The notes beneath the pieces are model-generated. The model saw nothing but the letters and a program-made list of their open reading frames with translations, did not search any database and was not told the DNA's origin. Shown here one piece after another: positions 15,635 to 24,000 of a DNA stretch of 25,789 nucleotides. The DNA is from a virus: the IMG/VR virus record IMGVR_UViG_3300042934_000886, positions 1 through 25,789 of that record, one strand, 5' to 3'. The position numbers and the translations under genes are program-made. How positions within the stretch are numbered: position 1 is the stretch's first letter; the number at the start of each line of letters is the position of its first letter.

Positions 15635-16901
15635 CACCGTCCTTTCTTGTTTTAATTTCATCCAATTCTATTTCTGCATATGGAATTTTTGCACCATCAC
15701 GAAGCAAATATACTTCATTACTTGAACCTATCTTATTAATATAACGGTTTACAATAACATCTACATACTTCGGGTCAAGTTCCATCATAAAGCAGGTTCT
15801 TCCCGTATTCTCACTAGCAATCAAGGTCGTACCACTTCCACCGAACTGATCCAAAATGAAGTTACCACGTTTGCTACTATTCTCAATTGCTCGTTGCACT
15901 AACTCAACTGGCTTCATGGTTGGATGCTCTTCACTCTTAGTCGGTCTAGGAATGTCCCAAACATCGCACTGCTGTCTATCAGTTAATGGATGTATTCTTG
16001 GTGCACCATCTTTCCAACCATACCAAATGGGTTCGTATCTTGTATGATAATCTTTTCTGGACAATACCAATCTATCCTTATTCCATATAATTGTAGAAGA
16101 CCAATGAAATCCATTATCATCAAGTGCTGGCATAAGAGAACCCCATTCCTGCGCAGACATAACAACATAAGCCATTCCACCAACAACCATTGATTCTGCC
16201 ATTCTAGCAAATGATTTCTCCATAAACTCTTTAAAATCATCAGTGCTCATACAGTCATTTTGAATTGTTCTAGACTTCCAACTTGGATGGTCAGTCGCAC
16301 CATAATTAACATTCCATGGTGGGTCGGTAAATACCATCTCCACTGTTTTACCTTCTGTTAAAACTTTGATATCTTCTGATAATGTAGAGTCTCCACACAT
16401 TAATCGATGTCGACCTAACAACCAAACATCACTATGTTTTGAAATTGGATCTTCTGGTAGTTCCATCTCATAATCATCGTCAGCAGAATTATCATCCTGA
16501 CCTAATGTCTTTAATAATTTCTCTGCTTCATCCCATTCAAAACCAGTCAGTTCAATATTATAGCTTTCCTTATCCAACTCATTAAGAAGTGTTGCAAGAG
16601 CCTCTGTATCCCAATCACCTGTAATCTTATTCAGTGCAATGTTCAGAGCCTTCTCCTTTGTCTTATCCACAGAAATGACAACACAATCAATCTCTTCAAA
16701 GCCTAATGCAGACAATACCTTGGCTCTCTGGTGACCACCAACAATGGTCATATCTTCATTGACGATAACTGGCTCGACATAACCAAATTCCTCAATTGAC
16801 CTTTTGATTTTTTCAAATTCTACATCTCCCGGCTTTAAATCCTTTCTCGGATTATAACTTGCCGGAATCAGTTTACTAATTTCAATTTTCTTAAACTCCA
16901 A
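15618..16901 (-). CDS. ParB-like domain fused to beta-class DNA methyltransferase
   Basis: A 427-aa protein starting at TTG, 7 bases after GGAGG that lies in the end of the upstream gene. Residues 1-95 are ParB/Srx-like, with ASYNPRKDL and GGHQR (55-59). A linker to about 150 is followed by an amino-methyltransferase with catalytic DPPW (193-196) before the SAM-binding FGGSGTT (353-359), the motif order of beta-class N6-adenine or N4-cytosine enzymes. HPTMKPVEL (326-334) is also typical. Such ParB-methylase fusions are frequent in phage packaging modules and often act as orphan methylases that protect DNA or mark packaging sites. No cognate restriction enzyme is adjacent. Target sequence cannot be read from the protein. 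Confidence 0.92.
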   Translation of the reverse strand: MEFKKIEISKLIPASYNPRKDLKPGDVEFEKIKRSIEEFGYVEPVIVNEDMTIVGGHQRAKVLSALGFEEIDCVVISVDKTKEKALNIALNKITGDWDTEALATLLNELDKESYNIELTGFEWDEAEKLLKTLGQDDNSADDDYEMELPEDPISKHSDVWLLGRHRLMCGDSTLSEDIKVLTEGKTVEMVFTDPPWNVNYGATDHPSWKSRTIQNDCMSTDDFKEFMEKSFARMAESMVVGGMAYVVMSAQEWGSLMPALDDNGFHWSSTIIWNKDRLVLSRKDYHTRYEPIWYGWKDGAPRIHPLTDRQQCDVWDIPRPTKSEEHPTMKPVELVQRAIENSSKRGNFILDQFGGSGTTLIASENTGRTCFMMELDPKYVDVIVNRYINKIGSSNEVYLLRDGAKIPYAEIELDEIKTRKDGDENGE

Positions 16902-16903
16902 TC

Positions 16904-17137
16904 CTACACCTCCAGATTTTCTTCTGCTGTAACTGCAATTTGTGGTCTGCTGAATATCTTTTTAATTAATCGCCACATAGCTTTACAACCTCTTACTATT
17001 AATTTTCCAATCAGTTTCTCAAATCGAGTTATGCCTTCCCCTAATAAGATCAGAATACCTAAAGCATAAACCACCATTACAACTCTGATTGTATCCATTA
17101 TCATTTGCCACAATAATGCATCTGTTAATTTGTCCAT
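16904..17137 (-). CDS. Small membrane protein
   Basis: A 77-aa protein. The chosen ATG has AAGGAGG at 9 bases; an upstream in-frame extension runs through a terminator hairpin and is not credible. One clear membrane span (VVMVVYALGILILLGEGI, about residues 19-36) is followed by an amphipathic, Lys/Arg-rich helix (LIVRGCKAMWRLIKKIF) and a short tail. Single-span topology and positive tail could suit a phage-encoded membrane anchor. It lacks the two-span pattern of most holins. Its end carries the ribosome site of the methyltransferase gene, so both are coupled. Confidence 0.6.
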   Translation of the reverse strand: MDKLTDALLWQMIMDTIRVVMVVYALGILILLGEGITRFEKLIGKLIVRGCKAMWRLIKKIFSRPQIAVTAEENLEV

Positions 17138-17171
17138 TTTTCTTGTCCTCCTTAAAATATGATTTTTTGTA

Positions 17172-17205
17172 TATAAAAACTGCCAACCCAAAAGAGCTGA
17201 CAGTT
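17172..17205 (-). terminator. Intrinsic terminator between the small genes and the packaging operon
   Basis: On the minus strand a 12-bp stem (AACTGTCAGCTC paired with GGGTTGGCAGTT, four G-U pairs) with a TTTT loop is followed by TTTTT. It lies just upstream of the 77-aa gene's ribosome site and could act as an attenuator deciding whether early transcripts enter the packaging genes. Confidence 0.7.
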
Positions 17206-17361
17206 CCTATTTTATAAATATTTATTTTTAATATCTTTTTGCTTGAAGAATATTGCCAATAAGAAAATGAAAACATTCCTATTATGTAATATGGCAATGC
17301 CTCTTCAAAAAATCTCTTACCATTTTTCATAGCACCAGTATACAGTACATTTCAAAGTATA

Positions 17362-17547
17362 TTATTGATCATTCCTATTTAGTGCTAATCTCAAATAGAT
17401 ATTTTTTACATCCCTTATAAATTCTTCTTGATTATGTCCTCCTGTACCAATTTCGGCATAGCTAAATAAAATTTGTGCCAATAACTCCTTGGCTTTTTCC
17501 TCTTCCATTAACATAATATCATTTAAAAACTTATCGTGTCTTGACAT
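17362..17547 (-). CDS. Small helical protein of unknown function
   Basis: A 61-aa protein with AGGGGGTG before its ATG, 11 bases after the stop of the 210-aa gene, so both are probably co-transcribed. It is predicted helical throughout, with EEEKAKELLAQILF and EEFIRDVKNIYLRLAL segments around a GTGGHN turn. No catalytic motif, signal or membrane segment is visible, and I do not recognise a family. Confidence 0.55.
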   Translation of the reverse strand: MSRHDKFLNDIMLMEEEKAKELLAQILFSYAEIGTGGHNQEEFIRDVKNIYLRLALNRNDQ

Positions 17548-17558
17548 TTTTCACCCCC

Positions 17559-18191
17559 TTAAAACAATCCAGATATTAATGTATCATCCGAATTATTTTT
17601 CACATCCTTAAATCGTTGACTAGAACTTAACTCATACGCTACTATCCTATCAGGCGTTCCATTTATCCACTCTAAATGCAAAAGATATATCTTCATTTCG
17701 TCTATAATAAGACAATTTACTAAATTGGATAACCTATCCGATGTCAAATTGATAATAGCTCTCTCATCTGGCATATATATATGTGCAAATGCATCTTGCA
17801 ATGCAAATCTATATCCTATCTCAATATTCTTTTCAGACTGTATAGAATATATTTTTGTTACTTCATCTGGTTTCACAGTAAAATTGGATTCCAATCTTTC
17901 AAGAATATAAAGAAGCGGAATTAAAGAATAATCACTTTCACTATGCCAATCTTTTAAAATAGACTTTATCTTCTTATGGGACATCTCTTTCCATTCTTCC
18001 AACTTGTCTAATTCTTCTGCAATATTGTCAGCTATTAAATACTTTTTTATTATGATTTCCTTATGTACTAGACCACCCTTCAATAATGATTTTAATCTTA
18101 CATCATAGGACGAACTCTTATCTCCACTATATAGACTTTTGTAATCGAAATCTGCATCCAACTCCAATTGTTTGATAAATATATTTTCCAT
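17559..18191 (-). CDS. Hypothetical protein
   Basis: A 210-aa soluble protein with a strong GGAGGT box 5 bases before ATG. The N-terminal half is charged and helical, with LDKLEEWKEMSHKKIKSIL, and the C-terminal half alternates hydrophobic strands, with KIYLLHLEWINGTPDRIVAYEL. No motif I can name. It is the first gene after the hairpin-bearing gap at 18192-18503 and is followed at 11 bases by the 61-aa gene. The pair could be a regulator-partner or toxin-antitoxin-like unit, but nothing in the residues proves that. Confidence 0.6.
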   Translation of the reverse strand: MENIFIKQLELDADFDYKSLYSGDKSSSYDVRLKSLLKGGLVHKEIIIKKYLIADNIAEELDKLEEWKEMSHKKIKSILKDWHSESDYSLIPLLYILERLESNFTVKPDEVTKIYSIQSEKNIEIGYRFALQDAFAHIYMPDERAIINLTSDRLSNLVNCLIIDEMKIYLLHLEWINGTPDRIVAYELSSSQRFKDVKNNSDDTLISGLF

Positions 18192-18503
18192 ATATGACCT
18201 CCATTTTTATTTTTAAATATCTCATAGTATTACTAGAATTTTAATACTGGGGGTGCTACCAAGTAATCCAGCCGCAAGCGTCTGAATTACTCTTTAGCAC
18301 TACCACCCCCAGACCCCCTCAGTGCTGTAAACTATTGTATTTACTAGCTTTGAGCAATAGTACTTCAACTCTCCCTATAAAATATTATATAGGTATATTT
18401 TAACACTAATAGCTATACCCCTTATAAAATGGGTCTTTCAGCTTATAAAGGTACTTATGTATTATGTAAGTAGTACAGACGCAAATAAGCAAAAGTTCTC
18501 ACA
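18192..18503. other. Gene-free gap with a 62-base structured element
   Basis: No gene is visible. Bases 18249-18310 fold into a long hairpin. GGGG (18249-18252) pairs with CCCC (18307-18310), and GTGCTA (18253-18258) with TAGCAC (18295-18300). Inside, 14 bases at 18262-18275 pair with 18278-18291 at 12 of 14 positions. Further right, CCTATA (18374-18379) and TATAGG (18388-18393) form a dyad. The gap separates the helicase from the 210-aa gene and probably holds a transcription boundary. Confidence 0.5.
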
Positions 18504-20765
18504 CTAATACTTTATCAGACACTCCTTTTTATTATAGCTACTTTGCTTAAGCCTCCTTGCTTTAAACAATTCTTCATACTCATTAATGATATAATTCCAT
18601 CGTGTATGTTTTATATCAAACTTCTTTTTAATATCTCTAATCGGAATATTCTTAGCTCCATTTTTACTATTTCCATTTATTAAAAAGTCCGAGTCAACCC
18701 ACTCAATTAATCTCTTAACATCATCATTTCCTTTTCTAAATAATATTTTGTATTCTTGAAATTCTGGAACACTACCCACATTTTCAATATGGCATCCCTT
18801 AAATCTCTGTTTCAAAATATCTCTTAGTGGGTCAGATGCTTTAAACAGATATATTGTAACCGGTTTGTCTGTTTCTCCAAAATTTCTTATACTAGTTCTA
18901 TATACTTCCTGCTCCAAATCAACTGTCATCAGAAATAATCTATATATTTCCAAATCTGGCAATATAAATTGACCATACTCGCTATTAAACAGTACTTCTT
19001 GTTTATATTTTACTTCATCATATTTTTCAGTAACTCTTATTTTTATCTGTTCATTGGTAGTAAAGAATCGTGCAAAATATTCCTCCTGCGGATATCTGTT
19101 CCATCCTGCTTGTACCATATTAGCACATTTAGACCACTTGTTTTTTCCTTTCGTATTCCCAAAATAAGGAACTATCTTCTTTCCGTTTTTCACATCTAAT
19201 ACAACGTTATTATTACTTTTTAATTCTTTAGTAATAATACTATTTACTAAGACTTTCCCTCTACCTGTGTCAACTTCACTATATGAAATTACATATGTTG
19301 GTTCTTTGATATTGTTATTTATCCATTTTCCCATCACTTCTACAAGCGGATTTTCTTTTGACTCACGTTCTTTTTGTCCCGATGGAATTGCTTCTATAAT
19401 TGCACTTTTCGTAAAGTTAATATCTATAACTTTAAATGTTAAATTTCCGAAGTCCTTGTAATCATCGATATTCAAGAAAACAAAGTCAACATTTTGTCCT
19501 GAGTACTCCATGCTCAGTTCAGCAGTTCCATCAAAAACAAATGTCTTAATCCCATTGGTATTGAGTCTATTTCTTCTAGTCGTAATGAAAAATTCTGTTT
19601 TCTTGTTATTACAATATAATCCTCCATAATTCAAAAAGTCATTAATAGCCATAATTTTCTCAAAATATAAGCTACGAAAGTGTTTATGCCAAAGCTTCAC
19701 AAATTCATCTGAATATCCGTCATTTTTTGGTATTATATACGATGTCTTCTGGTTAGAAAATTCTTTCTTAATCTCTCTTAATAATTGTTCGATTCGGTTA
19801 GCCTCATCATCCATTATAGTTCTTTCAGATTTTTCCTCATCAGTCATACAAACTCTTTTATTAATGGCTCCAACAATTTTTGATGTTGTTTCTATGGAAA
19901 ATCTCTTTGGATCAACAACTGCTGGCTTTTCATCAATTATTAGTAAATTTCTTCTGATTTCCTTTCCATGTTTATCACAAAATATTTGTAAAGAACCTAT
20001 ACCTTTCTCCGGGTCTTCTTGGTCTAACAATATCGCTAATCTTTTATTTGTAACAGCTACAATTGGGGAGTGAATCTGCTCTTCTTTTTGGTTTGATAGC
20101 TTACAAGATGAATATGTATCACACATAGTTTGATTGCATATTCTTAAGCTTTGCTCATATGATTGCACACCCATAGAGCATTCTATTTCTTTATTCCAAC
20201 TCTCCATTACATATACATAAGGAGTAGAATCATCTGGTGGATCAATACCTTCCGTACCAAATAACCATGTTGCATCGTAATATCCAAATTCTTTTTGAAT
20301 ATTAGTTTGTATTTCTTTTAAATCTTCAATTCTGTCTGTTGATATTATCATAGGTACTTTTTCAAATCCACATTTACCTTCTAAAGCTTCATGTAATACG
20401 GTTGCAATATAAGATTTTATAAATGAACTTTTTCCAAATCCACATTTTACAGGAACTAAGATTGGCGCTGATATATTCAAAGGATTAAATATTATCTGAG
20501 TACAATCCTTATAAAATACCTCTTGTTGTTCTGTTATTGTAACAGAGCCTTTTAAATCTTTTCTTATCTGTAGACAAACCTTATTTGCTAATTCAACAGA
20601 ATCTTCTGATGGTGGCTTTATCAACAATTCATTAGGCTTAAAGGATTCTATTTTATGATTACACTTATATTCCCATATCGTTTCAGAACCATTCTTATAA
20701 TCAATTGTTGTTTTATAAGTCAAATCATTTACAATAACTTTTTCTTTGTTTCTTTCGCTCTCCAT
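18504..20765 (-). CDS. SF2-type (DEAD/XPD-like) helicase with a four-Cys cluster
   Basis: A 753-aa protein with GGGGGTGG 9 bases before ATG. Walker A is CGFGKSS (108-114), preceded by ILVPVK. Motif Ia-like ISTDRIEDLKEIQ is at about 141-153. Walker B is LLIIDEKP (274-281), with DEKP in place of DEAH. FVFDGTAEL resembles motif III, and MVQAGWNRYPQEEYFARFF resembles motif VI. Between Walker A and B are C196, C210, C215 and C221, the position used for the Fe-S cluster in XPD/DinG helicases. The C-terminal 60 residues (IPIRDIKKKFDIKHTRWNYI) look like a winged helix. I infer a nucleic-acid unwinding partner of the RNA-polymerase-like protein two genes upstream. The family is distant, so helicase activity is predicted, not certain. 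Confidence 0.7.
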   Translation of the reverse strand: MESERNKEKVIVNDLTYKTTIDYKNGSETIWEYKCNHKIESFKPNELLIKPPSEDSVELANKVCLQIRKDLKGSVTITEQQEVFYKDCTQIIFNPLNISAPILVPVKCGFGKSSFIKSYIATVLHEALEGKCGFEKVPMIISTDRIEDLKEIQTNIQKEFGYYDATWLFGTEGIDPPDDSTPYVYVMESWNKEIECSMGVQSYEQSLRICNQTMCDTYSSCKLSNQKEEQIHSPIVAVTNKRLAILLDQEDPEKGIGSLQIFCDKHGKEIRRNLLIIDEKPAVVDPKRFSIETTSKIVGAINKRVCMTDEEKSERTIMDDEANRIEQLLREIKKEFSNQKTSYIIPKNDGYSDEFVKLWHKHFRSLYFEKIMAINDFLNYGGLYCNNKKTEFFITTRRNRLNTNGIKTFVFDGTAELSMEYSGQNVDFVFLNIDDYKDFGNLTFKVIDINFTKSAIIEAIPSGQKERESKENPLVEVMGKWINNNIKEPTYVISYSEVDTGRGKVLVNSIITKELKSNNNVVLDVKNGKKIVPYFGNTKGKNKWSKCANMVQAGWNRYPQEEYFARFFTTNEQIKIRVTEKYDEVKYKQEVLFNSEYGQFILPDLEIYRLFLMTVDLEQEVYRTSIRNFGETDKPVTIYLFKASDPLRDILKQRFKGCHIENVGSVPEFQEYKILFRKGNDDVKRLIEWVDSDFLINGNSKNGAKNIPIRDIKKKFDIKHTRWNYIINEYEELFKARRLKQSSYNKKECLIKY

Positions 20766-20785
20766 TTATCTTGACCACCCCCATA

Positions 20786-20977
20786 TTACACAAGCATTTC
20801 TTTATACTGGTTATATCTTGCCATAGTATTTCTTAATTCCGGCGTATCCATAAAGATATAAATCTTTCTTGTGGCATCCTTCAAATCTAATTTCTCATCT
20901 ACCTTATGAAACCGATTCAGCATAAGCCATCCTGCCATTCTTTCTTGCGTAATTACAATTGTATTATCTTTCACCAT
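20786..20977 (-). CDS. Small DUF5659-like protein
   Basis: A 63-aa protein. I start at the ATG preceded by AGGAG at 13 bases; a longer frame upstream reads through two hairpins and is unlikely. The sequence TQERMAGWLMLNRFHKV, then RKIYIFMDTPELRNTMARY, resembles DUF5659: one helix carrying M-A-G-x-L-M-x-N-x-F, a strand, then F-x-D-(S/T)-x-E-L. Function unknown. It sits between the RNA-polymerase-like gene and the helicase gene and is probably co-expressed with them, so an accessory role in that machinery is plausible. Confidence 0.6.
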   Translation of the reverse strand: MVKDNTIVITQERMAGWLMLNRFHKVDEKLDLKDATRKIYIFMDTPELRNTMARYNQYKEMLV

Positions 20978-21024
20978 TAAATTTATCACACTCCTATCAA
21001 ATTTTTTATTGGAATAGCATGGTA

Positions 21025-21058
21025 CACTTTTCCGCAAAAGTGGGGGTGGAACCCCCAC
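21025..21058 (-). other. Two overlapping hairpins after the polymerase-like gene
   Basis: On the minus strand GTGGGGG-TTCCA-CCCCCAC (21058 to 21040) is followed by CACTTTT-GCGG-AAAAGTG (21042 to 21025); the two stems share the bases CAC. Both are perfect 7-bp stems. There is no T run. They lie 4 bases past the polymerase-like stop codon and ahead of the 63-aa gene, so an RNA switch, processing site or 3'-end structure is possible. Confidence 0.55.
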
Positions 21059-21061
21059 GAT

Positions 21062-24000
21062 CTAAACTGTGATAGATGTTGTAACCAATCTTAAACTCTT
21101 CCTAGTCGTAGCTATATCCACAATAGCATCAATTCTAATTTCCTTAGCCATTAACAAACTATATTTTCCTATCTGATACCATTCTTTAAAAACTTCGAGA
21201 ATACGTTTATCTCCAAATACCAAAAATACCTGCTCCGCTTCTATCTGTACCTCACAATGCAAATAATGATTAGCCATAAGTTCCGATTCCAACAATTCAA
21301 TAACTCCCTCTTCCAATATTTTAGCTCGGAATTTATGGTTCAAATCGGTAACTTGCATACGTTTCATTTCATCACGTTGAAGGTTTGCTACAATTTGAGT
21401 ATTATTAATCGGCTCAACCTTAATTTTTTTATAATGCTCGTACAAATAAGTAATATCTGACTCCTCTTTATCATCAACTTTTTGAAATACATATCTTGGA
21501 GCCTGTACCTTATTATTCATAAACTCTAACACCGGAATAAATAGATTGAGAATAAAATCCTCTTTACAATTTTCTAGAGTTCCAATGGCATTAGCTACCG
21601 TAGGAAGAGTATATTTTACTGTTAAATCTGATGCTTTTACGATATATTCCTTATCTAAATCCTTATATTTCAAATAAGCATTTTCTCTATACACTTCTAA
21701 ATTATACCAATAATCTTCTTCGTCATATTTGTTCCATTGTTCGTCATCTATAAGTTCTTCTCGATTCTTTGTTTCTCTCCATGAATTTCTGCTCTTTTCT
21801 TTGGAAATTCCTTCTCTGGCATTAGCATAATTTTTATATAAATCATTCATTTTTATTTTACACTGCACATATGTATCGATATCATAATCACCATTAATTA
21901 GCAGACTTTGTAGCAATTCATGATTACTTCCGTATTCCTTACGTTGCTCTCTAATTACTGATAACAATGCAGATTCAACATAACTTGTAGCTCTATCGAG
22001 AAGACCAATTTTAGTATCAAAGAAAATAGGTATAACATCATCCTCAGGAACTTTATAACGCAAAAAGTATGCCTGCTTATCATATTTATCATCAATGACT
22101 TTCATATCTTCTTTATCTGGAAAATATAAAGTTTTAGGCGCATCTATACTGACCATTGCATTATAAAGAACTGTGTAAATATCCTTTTCATTATCTGCAA
22201 ATCTCTTACGCATCAATGCCTTATGTTCTTCTGGTACATACCAACTCTTAACCCATTCCTTGGATTCAAGCTTGGCATCACGAATCGCTTCTTTATCTTC
22301 TTTGCTTTCAGCCTCGATATCATGCATAGATACAAATGCTTTCTTTTCAACATCATAATATGGTTCTGTCAACTGGCTATCTGAATTAACACTCGCACTT
22401 TTAAGAGCAATTCTACCAATCAGATTACCCGATGCACGATACGTTGCGATGAACTTATTTTCTGAATTATAAGGCATTTTTTCTTTATGTCCATCATCTT
22501 TATTCCAGAAGTACTTACCATCCACAGGAACAACAACTGCTGCTTTGATGATTTCGTTATCGATGACTGTGCAAGCATCGCCATCTGTATCTGCCGATGA
22601 CATAAGAGCCAAAATATCGCTCTGCTGATTGAAATAAATAATCTCTTTACAGTCAGATAAATACTTATCAAGCAATTCGTTTTTCACAAATGTTAAGTTA
22701 TGTACCTCACTATATGCACAGAGAGGATTTCGTGCTATTGTTCTAACCTCCCCATCTGCAAAGTCATGATTATAAAACTGCCCAGTCTGGAGACCATTAT
22801 TCCCCTGTGTTCTTGTCATAGCATAATTCATATATGAAATCGGGCATATTCCAATATACTGGTATCTTGCCTTAACAGTAATTTTTCCGTAAGCTAAATC
22901 CCTGCAACGTTTCTCTATCAGCTTGGCAAGCTGCTTCTTCACATATTTTAGTTTTACAAAGTTCTCTGAAATATTTAGTAGCTCATCGCATTTAGTTACT
23001 ACATTTGTGCTGACAGACTTAATATCCTCTTCCAGTTCTTCCTCTGATTCACCGGAAACTACATTTTTGAAAAACAACCTAATATAATCAATATTTGTTA
23101 TCCACTCATCTTTTTCTGCATCTTTTTCAAATGGTTTCAGTATCTTTTTATAAACACACATATCCTCTTGCAGTAAATTCATATAGTCCTGCTTGCTGAG
23201 AGCCAATGCTGTTAATAGCTGATAATTTAATCTTCGGTATTCTGAAACATCCTTTGGATTTTTGTTTACCTTGGAAACGTATAGTTTTCCTATAATTGAA
23301 GCATACTTCTCATCAACCAATTTCACTCGATTGAGATAGGTATACCAATTTTCATCCGAATCATAGTATTTTGCCAATTTGACCATGCTTTCATTGAGAA
23401 GCATCGTAAACCTAGTTACTTTTCGCCATCTATTCCAATAATCCTTTAAATAATACTTTCCATCTTCCAGCTTACAAAAGTCTGTATCTTCTTTATAAAA
23501 CTCAGCCAAGTAACCGAGAATATCAAACTTTGTTATCATGCCTTTTATACCAATTCCATAACCACGAATAATTGCAAATTCAACCGAGTAATTTAGCCCA
23601 AGTCCTTTTTGTATCTGTTCAAAAACTTCTGGTGTAGCAATACCTCCACCATCAAATACATCAATATCATCATCCACTGGACAGTCTTCAAGGGTGTATT
23701 CAATTTTTGAAGTAGTATTTCCTTCTTCATCAGTTTCTTCTTCTGAGTCCTTTTTCACGGTTTTATAATCCTTTTTCAAATGGAACTTAGCCTGTGGTAG
23801 TACAATTATATCCGGCATATCTCCAACGGGCTGTGCAGCTGTAAGTCCCAAAGAAATCCGACTAAGAATATCTTTGTTGATACAGACTTCTTCGTCGTTA
23901 TTTTCTATTGCTTCAAATTTTCCGAGTGAAATCAGATTTTCGAATTCCTGTGTAAAATTATATATATCTTCACGTACAAAAATGGTCTCACATTTTCCAT

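Noticed and set aside
15983-16240. 85-aa frame inside the ParB-methyltransferase gene
   Set aside because: Fully overlapped by a gene with clear catalytic motifs; Trp/Leu/Ile-rich shadow frame with no ribosome site.
17019-17330. A 103-aa open frame beginning NGKRFFEEALPYYIIGMF
   Set aside because: No ribosome site, it runs through the strong terminator at 17172-17205 and then overlaps the better-supported 77-aa gene in another frame.
18376-18400. Bases on the minus strand reading TATAGGGAGA, as in the end of a T7 promoter
   Set aside because: Only the ten bases around the start match; the recognition part is absent and the element's polymerase is not of the T7 type. Probably chance.
20978-21058. 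N-terminal extension of the 63-aa protein
   Set aside because: The extension (GVPPPLLRKSVPCY) is the translation of the twin hairpins and lacks a ribosome site.
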